DNA of 64,000 nucleotides from Mesobacillus harenae (GTDB taxonomy: Bacteria; Bacillota; Bacilli; Bacillales; Cytobacillaceae). Shown piece by piece: positions 1 to 8,376 of this stretch. The notes under the pieces are model-generated. The model saw only the letters and a program-made list of their open reading frames with translations. It searched no databases and was not told the origin of the DNA. The translations under genes and the position numbers were made by a program. The stretch is taken from assembly GCF_013343715.1 (NCBI RefSeq), contig NZ_JABUNR010000005.1, positions 171,859 through 235,858 on the forward strand, written 5' to 3'. The first letter of the stretch is position 1. Each line of letters begins with the position of its first letter.

Positions 1-996
1 AACTTGTACAGCTCCGTCAAGCTCCAAATCTTCCTCTTCAAGTTCCGGTTTAACTGCTGCGTGGTTTTCAAGAACCTTATCACCGCTTACGTATTCCCAA
101 TCGAGCAAGAACACAGTATGAAGCGTATAAACAGCTTCTCCTCTTAGAATCATATGAGTATCACGCCAGTACCCTAACTTGTCATCCTCTCCTAAATATT
201 CATCCCCTATATTCAAGCCACCAACAAAGCCGACTTCCCCATCGATAATCATTATTTTACGGTGGTTACGAAAGTTTAGCTTTTGGTTAAAAAAACCATA
301 TTTTAAAGGTGAAAATGGGTGAACTTTAATTCCTGACGCGTGCATTCTCTCTAAAAGTTTTTCGGAGAAGTGAATGCTCCCCGCTGCATCATAAATAAAC
401 AAAACCTCTACTCCAGCCTGCGCTTTTTCTATTAATATCTCAATAATTTCCCGTCCGATCCGATCCGTGCGAAAAACATAGTATTCTAAATGGATGAATT
501 TTGTGGCGTTTCTCAGTTTCTGTTTTATCTCCGAAAACGTTTGATCTCCATCTTTTAAAATCACGGTTCTTGATGCTGTACTAACAGGCGTGGAAGAAGC
601 ATTCTTAGCAAACTGCAAGAAGGTTTGCTGGTTTTCCTGTAAAAAGGTTAAATCTGGTTCCCTTTCCTCCCGCATCAGCCGTTCCCATATATTTTTATCC
701 TTTTGCCTTTTGCTTCGGAATAAATACCCCTTTAAATAAAGCTGTCCCGAATATAAATAAAAGAAATAACCCGCTATCGGGAAAAACACTAGGGAAAACA
801 TCCATAAAATGGTGTGGTTAGCCGATCTGTTTTCTAAAACTAGAGAATAGATTGTAACAAAAATAATTCCGCTGTATACACCTAGCAGAATGAACTTCCA
901 AAGATCTGGAATACTCGTAAATAAGATGTAATATGTACAAATGATTAAAACAATTAAAAAGATAAACTCTATTCTTCTTTTGAACAATCCTATCAA
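1..996 (-). CDS. cls: Cardiolipin synthase, C-terminally cut by window edge
   Basis: Joins two phosphatidylglycerols into cardiolipin at the cytoplasmic membrane. The reading frame is open from a TTG at 996 (AGAAGG six bases upstream) to the window edge, giving 332 codons of an enzyme usually about 480 residues long. Two hydrophobic segments occupy roughly residues 10-80, followed by a phospholipase D domain. The first HKD motif reads NHRKIMIIDGEVGFVGG, with its His near residue 245. The second HKD motif would lie outside the window, so activity cannot be judged. The start is inferred; the TTG is the best-placed candidate. Divergent from the padR-chrA pair. Confidence 0.88.
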   Translation of the reverse strand, partial: MIGLFKRRIEFIFLIVLIICTYYILFTSIPDLWKFILLGVYSGIIFVTIYSLVLENRSANHTILWMFSLVFFPIAGYFFYLYSGQLYLKGYLFRSKRQKDKNIWERLMREEREPDLTFLQENQQTFLQFAKNASSTPVSTASRTVILKDGDQTFSEIKQKLRNATKFIHLEYYVFRTDRIGREIIEILIEKAQAGVEVLFIYDAAGSIHFSEKLLERMHASGIKVHPFSPLKYGFFNQKLNFRNHRKIMIIDGEVGFVGGLNIGDEYLGEDDKLGYWRDTHMILRGEAVYTLHTVFLLDWEYVSGDKVLENHAAVKPELEEEDLELDGAVQV

Positions 997-1115
997 CCTC
1001 AGCCTTCTAGTTCCTCTTTGTAGATATCATTATGTTTATCTACCCTTTTTTCTATTCGAGAAAAACCTTTTGCGGCTAAGCAGGTTAATATTCATAAGAA
1101 TTCTGTGAAATACTA

Positions 1116-1144
1116 TTACAAATGCGCAAGAAATGTGTTAATAT
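1116..1144 (+). promoter_or_regulatory. Sigma-A promoter of the padR-chrA operon
   Basis: TTACAA at 1116-1121, a 17-base spacer, then TAATAT at 1139-1144 preceded by an extended -10 TG at 1136-1137. It lies about 60 bases before the padR start and directly abuts the 34-base palindrome at 1147-1180. Confidence 0.7.
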
Positions 1145-1146
1145 AC

Positions 1147-1180
1147 TGATATCGGATTTCGATATCGATATCCGATATCA
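1147..1180 (+). promoter_or_regulatory. 34-base palindromic operator, probable PadR site
   Basis: An 11-base arm TGATATCGGAT (1147-1157) has its exact inverted copy at 1170-1180. The 12-base centre is itself a palindrome apart from one mismatched pair, so the whole 34 bases is symmetric around 1163/1164. It begins three bases after the -10 box and so covers the expected start of transcription. This fits autorepression by the PadR protein encoded just downstream. The assignment to PadR is inference. Confidence 0.65.
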
Positions 1181-1205
1181 ATTTATTTTCGCCAGGGGGG
1201 ACTGC

Positions 1206-1511
1206 ATGGAAGAAAAAGTGCTGCGGAAATTGTTTCTGGGCTTTATACAAATTCATATTTTGCATCATGCTCTTGAACAGCCTATTTACGGAGTTTGGAT
1301 GCTAGAAGAACTTAAAGAGCACGGCTACAACATCAGTTCGGGTACATTATATCCGATTCTTCATTCAATGGAAACCGATGGTCTTCTGACAAGAGAAGAC
1401 CGGAATGTTGAGGGAAAAATAAGAAAGTATTATACGGCCACCGAAAAAGGCAGCGTGATTCTTGTTGAAGCAAGAAAGAAAGCATACGAACTCTTTAAAG
1501 AAATTAAATAA
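1206..1511 (+). CDS. PadR-family transcriptional regulator
   Basis: A 101-residue winged-helix DNA-binding protein of the short PadR type. The segment YGVWMLEELKEHGYNISSGT followed by LYPILHSMETDGLL is the typical PadR helix-turn-helix and recognition helix, and the basic wing GKIRKYYTATEKG follows. I chose the ATG at 1206 because AGGGGGG lies five bases upstream; an in-frame TTG/ATG further up would run through the operator. It is followed 38 bases later by a chromate transporter gene, and PadR-type regulators next to chrA are known in Bacillus, so it probably represses the pair through the palindrome at 1147-1180. The inducer is unknown; chromate is a guess from context. Confidence 0.9.
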   Translation: MEEKVLRKLFLGFIQIHILHHALEQPIYGVWMLEELKEHGYNISSGTLYPILHSMETDGLLTREDRNVEGKIRKYYTATEKGSVILVEARKKAYELFKEIK

Positions 1512-1549
1512 TGAAAAGGAAACATTCATGATGAATGAGGAGGTTTAGA

Positions 1550-2749
1550 ATGGCAGAGACTCAAAATAAAAATCCAAATGAAAATAAATCCCTTTTAGAA
1601 TTGCTTATTGTTTCGACAAGACTTGGCCTAACATCATTTGGCGGTCCTGTTGCCCATCTAGGTTATTTTCATGAGGAATATGTCCGAAGAAGAAATTGGA
1701 TGGACGAAAAAAGCTACGCTGACTTAGTTGCGCTTTGCCAGTTTCTCCCCGGGCCGGCCTCAAGCCAGGTCGGAATCGGCATTGGAGTGATGCGTGCGGG
1801 CTTGCTGGGAGGCATCATTGCCTTTATTGGCTTTACCCTCCCTTCTGTTATTGCCTTAATCTTATTTGCTCTTTTACTGCAAGGGATGGATATTGGCAGT
1901 GCAGGCTGGATCCACGGTCTTAAAATTGTTGCCGTGGCGGTTGTCGCCCATGCAATCATTGGCATGGCGCAAAAACTGACCCCAGATTTGCAAAGAAAAG
2001 CTATTGCTCTTTGCGCATTGATTATTGTCCTTCTATGGCAGACAGCCTTTACCCAAGTTGGAGTTATTCTGCTTGCTGCCTTTGCTGGTTTTCTTCTTTA
2101 TAAAAACCAGGCAGAGGATGAAGCTGCTAATTATAGATTCCCAATCTCAAAGAAATTTGCCAGCATCTGCCTGATTGTCTTTTTCGGTTTGCTGATTGGC
2201 CTGCCGATATTAAGAGAAGCGACAGCACTCAATTGGATAGCCATGTTTGACAGCTTCTATCGTTCAGGCTCACTTGTTTTTGGCGGGGGGCACGTTGTCT
2301 TACCATTGCTGGAACGGGAGTTTGTGCCTACTGGGTGGATGAGTGAAGAAGCCTTTTTGGCTGGCTATGGTGCTACCCAAGCTGTTCCAGGTCCGCTATT
2401 TACTTTTGCTGCCTATTTAGGTGCTGTTATAAGTGGCTGGCAAGGAGGGCTAATTGCTACAATTGCTATTTTCCTTCCTGCTTTCCTGTTAATTTTAGGA
2501 ACGCTGCCATTTTGGGATACACTGCGAAGCAACCCTAACATTAAAGGAGCTTTAATGGGCGTAAACGCAGCAGTTGTAGGAATCTTAATTGCAGCCTTTT
2601 ATCATCCGATTTGGACTAGTTCGATATTGGCTCCAATCGATTTTGCTTTTGCAGCTGTTTTGTTTAGTATGCTAGTCTACTGGAAACTGCCGCCTTGGGT
2701 GGTTGTTTTAACAGGTGCACTTGGCGGTGCCGTATTATCGTTCGTCTAA
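1550..2749 (+). CDS. chrA: Chromate transporter ChrA, long two-domain form
   Basis: Membrane transporter of the CHR family (399 residues, the usual length of the bidomain form), thought to export chromate from the cytoplasm. Two homologous CHR halves are visible. The first carries TSFGGPVAHLGYF and LCQFLPGPASSQ near residues 25-75; the second repeats the pattern as LVFGGGHVVLPLLEREF and TQAVPGPLFTFAAYLG near 240-290. About ten hydrophobic segments are present. The start is the ATG at 1550 with GAGGAGG seven bases upstream; the frame opens at 1535 but that ATG overlaps the RBS. Cotranscribed with padR. Substrate is inferred from the family; some CHR proteins may move other anions. Confidence 0.92.
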   Translation: MAETQNKNPNENKSLLELLIVSTRLGLTSFGGPVAHLGYFHEEYVRRRNWMDEKSYADLVALCQFLPGPASSQVGIGIGVMRAGLLGGIIAFIGFTLPSVIALILFALLLQGMDIGSAGWIHGLKIVAVAVVAHAIIGMAQKLTPDLQRKAIALCALIIVLLWQTAFTQVGVILLAAFAGFLLYKNQAEDEAANYRFPISKKFASICLIVFFGLLIGLPILREATALNWIAMFDSFYRSGSLVFGGGHVVLPLLEREFVPTGWMSEEAFLAGYGATQAVPGPLFTFAAYLGAVISGWQGGLIATIAIFLPAFLLILGTLPFWDTLRSNPNIKGALMGVNAAVVGILIAAFYHPIWTSSILAPIDFAFAAVLFSMLVYWKLPPWVVVLTGALGGAVLSFV

Positions 2750-2838
2750 TTAAGAAATGCTTAAGCTAGTGAAAAATCATCTAGGCTCTGGAGCTAGACA
2801 GTAGTATATGCCGATAATTTCATAGTATGTGTATTTTT

Positions 2839-2876
2839 AAAAGACCTCCTTCAAACAGCTTTGAAGGAGGTCTTTT
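2839..2876. terminator. Bidirectional intrinsic terminator
   Basis: Perfect 17-base stem (AAAAGACCTCCTTCAAA and its inverse) with a 4-base loop, A-tract on one side and T-tract on the other. It sits between the convergent chrA and aldo/keto reductase genes. Confidence 0.9.
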
Positions 2877-2898
2877 ATGTGCAAAGAAAGTTATTAAA

Positions 2899-3804
2899 TT
2901 AGTTTACAGCGCCGATCTGAATTGCCTTTTCAAGAAGTGTTCTGTCTATAGACCGTTCAAGCAGCTTCATATTCTCTTTAAAATTGGCCGTTGATTTTGT
3001 ACCGATTAGCACCGAATGGATCCCAGAGTTTTCGTACAAAAACTGGAGCGCGAGGGATGTTAACATACTCCCATCACCATCAACGAGTTCTAGCAGCTCT
3101 TTTACTTTCTCAGGTTTCGAAATTTTTTCTTGGGAAGCCTTAGTTACTTTTGAAGTAAGGAGACCTCGTCCGAGCCCAGTGCGAATTAGGACTCCGATTC
3201 CCTTTTGTTCACAAAGGCTAATATTTTGCCGATTTTCTTGATTTAATAAGTGGTATTCCATTTGCATCACATCGAAATCACCTGATTCAATACATTCTGT
3301 CGCGAGCGGGCCATCTATTGAAGCCCCAAGAAACCGGATCTTTCCTTCTTTTTGTGCATTTTTCATTGCCTCAACAGTTTCACCGTCCCGGATTACCTTT
3401 TCCGGATCGGGGCCAAAATGAATTTGCATCAAATCCACAGAATCAGTTTTTAACAATAGCAAGCTTCGATCAATTGATTCTTTTATCGCTTTATAAGAAA
3501 AGTCGTAATATGTAGACGGCTCGTCATTATGTTCTCCGCATTTGGTGGCTAAAATATATTCATTTCTCCGGTCTGAAATGAATTTGCCAATCCGCTCTTC
3601 ACTTCGGTGGTAGGCACTCGCTGTATCCACTAGGTTTATCCCCAAATCTAAAACTTCATGAAGGGTCCTTCCTGCGTCTTCCTCTTCCGGTCTGGTCCTA
3701 TTCTGGCTAATTCCCCAATCCCTGCCGATTGATAGTGAGCCAAACCCGAAAAAAGTTACTTCACTATTCATGCTTTTAATATTTCGTTTTTCTAATGCTT
3801 TCAT
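2899..3804 (-). CDS. Aldo/keto reductase
   Basis: NAD(P)H-dependent oxidoreductase of the aldo/keto reductase superfamily, 301 residues with a TIM-barrel pattern. The catalytic tetrad can be read: Asp in LVDTASAYHRSEERIG with Tyr five residues later, Lys in ILATKCGEH and His in MQIHFG. The C-terminal IGTKSTANFKEN resembles the cofactor phosphate-binding segment. The physiological substrate cannot be told from sequence. It follows the Cof-type phosphatase gene by 19 bases on the same strand, so the two probably form one operon ending at the terminator at 2839-2876. Confidence 0.9.
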   Translation of the reverse strand: MKALEKRNIKSMNSEVTFFGFGSLSIGRDWGISQNRTRPEEEDAGRTLHEVLDLGINLVDTASAYHRSEERIGKFISDRRNEYILATKCGEHNDEPSTYYDFSYKAIKESIDRSLLLLKTDSVDLMQIHFGPDPEKVIRDGETVEAMKNAQKEGKIRFLGASIDGPLATECIESGDFDVMQMEYHLLNQENRQNISLCEQKGIGVLIRTGLGRGLLTSKVTKASQEKISKPEKVKELLELVDGDGSMLTSLALQFLYENSGIHSVLIGTKSTANFKENMKLLERSIDRTLLEKAIQIGAVN

Positions 3805-3823
3805 TTACTTCATCCCTTTTTCT

Positions 3824-4561
3824 TTAGAGTATCCAGTGCTCGATGGCCTTTGCTACGCCGTCCTCGTTGTTTGAGGCTGTTTCCCAATCAGCCGCCTCTT
3901 TAACTATCTGCTGGGCATTTCCCATCGCTATGCCAAGTCCAGCTTCCTTAATCATAGCTAAATCATTCAAACTGTCCCCGATCGCCATCACGTTTTCCAT
4001 ACCAATTCCAAGCAAGCTACAAACCTTTTCAAGCCCTCTTGCTTTATTTACGCCCATGGCATTTACTTCGATATTAAGCGGGCTTGAATTGCTGATCTCA
4101 AACATTTTTTTCGCTAAAAGTTCTTGCATGATCGTCTCACGGACATGATCATCCTCTACAGTGAAGCCAAATTTGAGCCATTCCGAAGCTAAAATGTCTT
4201 CAGGCATTTCCCCGTAATATACACGTTTGGTTCCAGTTGCCCAGAATTTCGTGTTATGAGTCTGTGATAATTCCCACATCCATTTAACCTGGTCTGAGCC
4301 CACTTTATTTTGTTCAATCAGGTTCCCCTGAGGATCCCATATTTCACTGCCATTTACAGTTATTAAATATGTATCTAGCTCCATAGATTTAGCATGTTCC
4401 CGGCAGGTAGCCACAAACCGGCCTGTACTCAAGACAACAGAAACTCCCTTTGCCTCAGCTTCTTTTATCGCCCTTCGGTTGGCCTCACTAATCTTTCCAT
4501 CAGAATTTAAAGTCGTCCCGTCTAAATCCAGGGCAACTAATTTGATTTCTTTATTTTTCAT
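3824..4561 (-). CDS. Cof-type HAD family phosphatase
   Basis: Cytoplasmic HAD-superfamily hydrolase, subclass IIB (Cof/YbiV/YkrA type), 245 residues and so a little shorter than the usual 260-290. Motif I is LDLDGTTLNSDGKIS at the N-terminus, motif II VLSTGR, and motif IV GDSLNDLAMIKEAGLGIAMGNA at the C-terminus. Such enzymes dephosphorylate sugar phosphates or cofactor intermediates; the substrate here is unknown. Upstream of and probably cotranscribed with the aldo/keto reductase gene (19-base gap). Confidence 0.9.
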   Translation of the reverse strand: MKNKEIKLVALDLDGTTLNSDGKISEANRRAIKEAEAKGVSVVLSTGRFVATCREHAKSMELDTYLITVNGSEIWDPQGNLIEQNKVGSDQVKWMWELSQTHNTKFWATGTKRVYYGEMPEDILASEWLKFGFTVEDDHVRETIMQELLAKKMFEISNSSPLNIEVNAMGVNKARGLEKVCSLLGIGMENVMAIGDSLNDLAMIKEAGLGIAMGNAQQIVKEAADWETASNNEDGVAKAIEHWIL

Positions 4562-4651
4562 AAATTCTCAGTCCATTTCAATAAAAATTTGTCATTACTT
4601 ATCTTAGCAAATTACAGGAACATCAGCTATTTTAAGGATTCAAGGACCAAT

Positions 4652-4672
4652 AGGCACCAGATCCTGGTGCCT
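4652..4672. terminator. Short GC-rich hairpin downstream of DUF421 gene
   Basis: AGGCACCAG/CTGGTGCCT with a 3-base loop. It has no U-tract in either direction, so termination is weak or absent. The GGCACCA core recalls the hairpin repeats at 40138 and 56750, and it may be a relic of that family. Confidence 0.4.
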
Positions 4673-4707
4673 TAGCAGATTCTTAGTAATATTTTTTGCT
4701 TATGATT

Positions 4708-5376
4708 CTACTGAAGCCGCTTTGGAGGGTTACCCTCATGCTCTGAGTTTTCTACTTCTCCAAATAAAGGATACTTATTTTGAGCCTGGCTAGATTGACT
4801 GTTGTTCGCCATATCTAAGGGGATTGGGGGCTGTACAAATCCAGCAGGAAAGGGCAGCCTAGTTTCCATATACACTCTGAGCCGTGAAAGCTCGTCCATT
4901 ACTTTGTTAAGATCTCCTTGTGTTACAGGTTGTTTATCTTTTTTTAATACATACCCTAACTGACCATTTGGCTCGAGCGTAGCATATTCAACGTCCGCGA
5001 TCTTTGCAACACTTTTCTGACGGAGCTGCATTTCCAATTGATCAACTGTCATTCTGAGTTTTAGCAAGGTTTTATCATTTAATGTCCCATTTGATATAAG
5101 CACTTTTGACCTTCCAGTAATGAGTTTTTCCATAAAATCAAACTTTACTTGAGCTAGCTCCAAAAGAAATAAGGATGCCACTAATGACAGGCCAACAGCA
5201 AGGGTCGCCCAAACATTTCTCCCTGTTATTGGCTGTACCAGCAATGAACCGATTCCAATCATAATAACAGTTTGGGCCAGCGTCATTTGAGAAATTGACT
5301 TTCGGCCAGCGATTCTCAGCAAAAACGTCCCTCCAAGAACAATAAGTCCAGCTTTCCATAATAAGCTATAGTCCAT
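4708..5376 (-). CDS. DUF421 (YetF-like) membrane protein
   Basis: 222-residue protein of the DUF421 family. Three hydrophobic helices occupy about residues 1-80, including the family pattern LRIAGRKSISQMTLAQTVIMIGIGSLL, and a cytoplasmic alpha/beta domain follows. DUF421 proteins are frequent in spore formers, and some are linked to spore membrane properties; no activity is established for this one. A GAGGAAGGG site lies seven bases before the ATG. Distant paralogs are encoded at 41815-43312. The last 40 residues are polar and probably disordered. Confidence 0.85.
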   Translation of the reverse strand: MDYSLLWKAGLIVLGGTFLLRIAGRKSISQMTLAQTVIMIGIGSLLVQPITGRNVWATLAVGLSLVASLFLLELAQVKFDFMEKLITGRSKVLISNGTLNDKTLLKLRMTVDQLEMQLRQKSVAKIADVEYATLEPNGQLGYVLKKDKQPVTQGDLNKVMDELSRLRVYMETRLPFPAGFVQPPIPLDMANNSQSSQAQNKYPLFGEVENSEHEGNPPKRLQ

Positions 5377-5727
5377 ATAAATCCCTTCCTCTCTTTTAAA
5401 TTATTATGTGAAAATCCTGGTTAAACGATGTATAAACATTTTTTCACAGACCAACAGAAAGCGCCTCTTTCTTAGACATCCTTATGAAAGTGCTGTATAC
5501 TTTTAAACTGTGTCAAAAAAAGTGACCTGATCGCCCTAATCATATTACCTGTCATTAACAACAAATTTTCCAAACCAAGGTTCATTTATCTTTTTCTATT
5601 TATGAGTATTTATCAGACTTTGTAGAGATAATAGTTAAATAAATTGGCCCATAAAGGGAGTTTAAATTGATTCGGCTATTTTTTAACCTCATAAAGAAAA
5701 GAAATTTTATTGAATAGGAGTTTTTTT
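5377..5727. other. Intergenic region between divergent DUF421 and BCCT genes
   Basis: 351 bases, AT-rich. I see no gene, RNA or clear operator. It must hold both divergent promoters, but no box pair is convincing enough to call. Confidence 0.5.
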
Positions 5728-7236
5728 ATGAAAAATGCTACACCTGTTTTTTACATATCGGCTGCAATTCTTGCCGTCCTAGTCCTATTTGGAATTTTCT
5801 TACCTGAACAGCTTGAGAGTCTTACCGCTAACATTCAAGGCTTTCTTTCGAATGCTTTTGGTTGGTATTATCTTATTCTTGTTACTATTTTCGTTCTAGT
5901 TTGTCTTTACTTGCTGATAAGTCCAGTTGGAAGAATCAAACTTGGGAAGCCAGATGATAAACCAGAGTTTTCACGCCCAACATGGCTTGCTATGCTTTTC
6001 AGTGCCGGAATGGGTATCGGGCTCGTTTTTTACGGATCAGCCGAACCAATCAGCCATTATGCCGTCAGCTCTCCAACAGGAGAAACTGGATCAGAACAAG
6101 CAATTAGAGATGCACTTCGATTTACGTTTTTCCATTGGGGCATTCATGCGTGGGCCATATATGGTATAGTCGCTTTAGTTCTTGCCTATTTTACTTTCAG
6201 GCATGGTGAACGAGGATTAATCAGCCAAACTTTAAAACCGATTATTGGGAAGCACGCCAACGGACCTATAGGTAAAGTCATTGACATCATCGCTGTCCTA
6301 GCCACTGTTGTTGGGGTCGCTACGACACTTGGTTTTGGAGCCATGCAAATTAATGGTGGTTTGTCGTATTTATTTAATGTTCCCACTAATATTACTGTTC
6401 AATTTATTATTGTTGTTATTGTAACAATCCTATTTATGATTTCAGCTTTAACTGGATTAAGCAAAGGGATCAAAATTTTAAGTAACGTAAATATGCTCTT
6501 GGCTGTCCTTTTGTTTGGGCTAATGTTTATTCTAGGCCCAACCTTGCTGATTTTGAATTTATTTACGGACACTGTCGGCACGTATTTGCAAAGCCTTGCA
6601 CGAATGAGCTTTCGGATTGCTCCTTTAAATGAAGAGAATCGGTCTTGGATTCAAGGCTGGACAATTTTCTATTGGGCGTGGTGGATAGCCTGGTCACCGT
6701 TTGTAGGGATCTTTATAGCACGGGTTTCAAGAGGACGCAGTATTAGGGAATTTGTATTCAGCGTTCTTCTTGTCCCATCCGTAATTGGTTTTTTATGGTT
6801 CTCTACATTTGGCGGTACTGCGATCATGCTTGAGCATAATGGCCTAGCAAATATATCTTCACTGGCGCTTGAAGAATCATTGTTTGGGGTTTTTTCAAAT
6901 TATCCGCTTGGGATGCTAATGTCCATTATTGCAATGACATTAATTGGAACCTTCTTTATCACATCGGCCGATTCAGGTACGTATGTCCTAGGGATGATGA
7001 CAACGAATGGTTCACAAAACCCAGCTAATGTCGTCAAGATTACATGGGGTATCCTGCTGGCAGCAACCGCACTTGTACTGCTCTACACAGGTGGACTCCA
7101 GGCTCTGCAAAATACGATGATCGTGGCTGCACTGCCGTTTTCGTTCATCATGGCATTAATGACCATTAGTTTAATCAAATCTCTTCATAAGGAAGCCAAA
7201 CTGCTTGGACTCACTGGCCCTTCTAAACATAAATAA
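5728..7236 (+). CDS. BCCT family glycine betaine/choline-type transporter
   Basis: Secondary transporter of the betaine/carnitine/choline family, 502 residues with about twelve membrane helices, similar in size to B. subtilis OpuD. The signature region [20 protein letters not shown] near residues 310-330 carries the Trp-rich substrate box. [21 protein letters not shown] near 87-107 matches the glycine-rich helix of sodium-coupled members. It would import compatible solutes during osmotic stress. The ATG at 5728 has TAGGAG seven bases upstream and is preferred to the TTG at 5710. The exact substrate (betaine, choline, carnitine, proline betaine) cannot be settled by eye. Confidence 0.9.
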   Translation: MKNATPVFYISAAILAVLVLFGIFLPEQLESLTANIQGFLSNAFGWYYLILVTIFVLVCLYLLISPVGRIKLGKPDDKPEFSRPTWLAMLFSAGMGIGLVFYGSAEPISHYAVSSPTGETGSEQAIRDALRFTFFHWGIHAWAIYGIVALVLAYFTFRHGERGLISQTLKPIIGKHANGPIGKVIDIIAVLATVVGVATTLGFGAMQINGGLSYLFNVPTNITVQFIIVVIVTILFMISALTGLSKGIKILSNVNMLLAVLLFGLMFILGPTLLILNLFTDTVGTYLQSLARMSFRIAPLNEENRSWIQGWTIFYWAWWIAWSPFVGIFIARVSRGRSIREFVFSVLLVPSVIGFLWFSTFGGTAIMLEHNGLANISSLALEESLFGVFSNYPLGMLMSIIAMTLIGTFFITSADSGTYVLGMMTTNGSQNPANVVKITWGILLAATALVLLYTGGLQALQNTMIVAALPFSFIMALMTISLIKSLHKEAKLLGLTGPSKHK

Positions 7237-7282
7237 GAGTTCGTTGGCAAAGGAACCCCTCATTATCTTAAGCAAAAAACAT

Positions 7283-7321
7283 AAAAGGACAACCGCTCTC
7301 TTACTAGGCGGTTGTCCTTTT
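7283..7321 (+). terminator. Intrinsic terminator of the BCCT gene
   Basis: Stem AAAAGGACAACCGC with perfect inverse GCGGTTGTCCTTTT, 11-base loop and a short T-tract. Confidence 0.85.
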
Positions 7322-7330
7322 CGTTGATAT

Positions 7331-7361
7331 AAAAAAAGTGCACCTCGCGATGGAGGTACAC
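7331..7361 (-). terminator. Intrinsic terminator of the small gene at 7372
   Basis: On the minus strand GTGTACCTC and GAGGTGCAC pair with one G-U, followed by a run of seven T. It starts ten bases after the stop codon and supports the reality of the 50-residue gene. Confidence 0.8.
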
Positions 7362-7371
7362 CCTTCAATAG

Positions 7372-7524
7372 CTAAAGCTCTTGTTCCGGCTCAATCGCCT
7401 TTCCAATCAGCTGTATATCCTTATATATTTCTTGCCTTAGTTCTGAATCGTGACAATTCTCATACTCCTCAAATAAGCGGCCAAGCTCTTTAATAAAGAT
7501 GAGATATTCGTAGCTGTCTGCCAT
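7372..7524 (-). CDS. Small acidic hypothetical protein (50 aa)
   Basis: A 50-residue frame starting MADSYEYLIFIKELGRLFEE and ending QLIGKAIEPEQEL. It has GAAGG seven bases before the ATG and its own strong terminator directly after the stop, so it is probably a real gene. The protein is predicted helical and acidic (several Glu/Asp, one Cys) with no membrane segment. I do not recognise the family. It lies between the BCCT gene and the iron ABC transporter operon, on the same strand as the latter. Confidence 0.7.
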   Translation of the reverse strand: MADSYEYLIFIKELGRLFEEYENCHDSELRQEIYKDIQLIGKAIEPEQEL

Positions 7525-7662
7525 ATTATGACCTTCTTTATTAAAAATATGTTAGTAGTTTTTTACCCTTATCCAACCAGGTTAAACAATTAATAACAAT
7601 CTTTCCGATCTGGCCGCTTTTATAATCCCAAGGACATCATGTAAAAAAAGGACAAAGCAAGT

Positions 7663-8376
7663 TTAATTAGATATAAATCGAACGTCATTAAAATTAGTGT
7701 TGATAACCTCTTCAGGCTTTCCAACTTTAGTGACACATCCTTCCCGCATCGAAACAACACGGTCGGCCAAAGCTAAAGCATCCTTTTGGTCATGTGTAAC
7801 AAAAATGGATGTGATTCCGGTCCGCTTCAAAATATCACGAAGCTCGTCACGTATTTTTTGTTGAATATTAGCGTCCAAATTACTGAAAGGCTCATCAAAC
7901 ATAATCAGTGAAGGGTTAGGTGCCAAGGCTCTGGCTAGTGCAACCCTCTGCTGCTGACCTCCGCTAAGCTCATATGGGAACCGCTTCTCGTAACCACTTA
8001 GGCCAACCAATTCAAGAAGATCATTAAGGCGATTGAGTTTCTCGTTACGGCTCATCTTTCTCAATCCGAATTTAATATTATCAGCAACCGTCATATGCGG
8101 GAAAAGTGCATAATCTTGAAAAACCATTCCAATTCCTCGGTTCTCAGGCTTTTCAAACCTGTTATGATTGGCCATCACTTTTCCATTAATCACAATAGAA
8201 CCGCTGCTCGGAACCTCTAGACCGGCAATTAACCGGAGGATTGTACTTTTTCCACATCCGCTTGAGCCAAGGATAGAGATAATCTCCCCTTGATGTACTG
8301 ACAGACAAAACCCTTTGATTGTATGCTCTTTCGCATTTTGATATTTAAAATCTAGATCTTTAATTTCAATATACAT
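7663..8376 (-). CDS. Ferric iron ABC transporter, ATP-binding protein
   Basis: ATPase of an iron(III)-type ABC importer (FbpC/FutC-like). Walker A is GSSGCGKST near residue 36-44, the Q-loop is MVFQDYALFPH, the signature LSGGQQQRVALARAL, Walker B LIMFDEPFSNLD and the switch His VTHDQ. At 237 residues it ends soon after the nucleotide-binding domain and lacks the C-terminal TOBE regulatory domain of the usual ~350-residue FbpC. Its ATG shares one base with the permease stop (TGATG), so translation is coupled. Last gene of the operon starting at the Fur-controlled promoter near 11258-11285. Confidence 0.9.
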   Translation of the reverse strand: MYIEIKDLDFKYQNAKEHTIKGFCLSVHQGEIISILGSSGCGKSTILRLIAGLEVPSSGSIVINGKVMANHNRFEKPENRGIGMVFQDYALFPHMTVADNIKFGLRKMSRNEKLNRLNDLLELVGLSGYEKRFPYELSGGQQQRVALARALAPNPSLIMFDEPFSNLDANIQQKIRDELRDILKRTGITSIFVTHDQKDALALADRVVSMREGCVTKVGKPEEVINTNFNDVRFISN

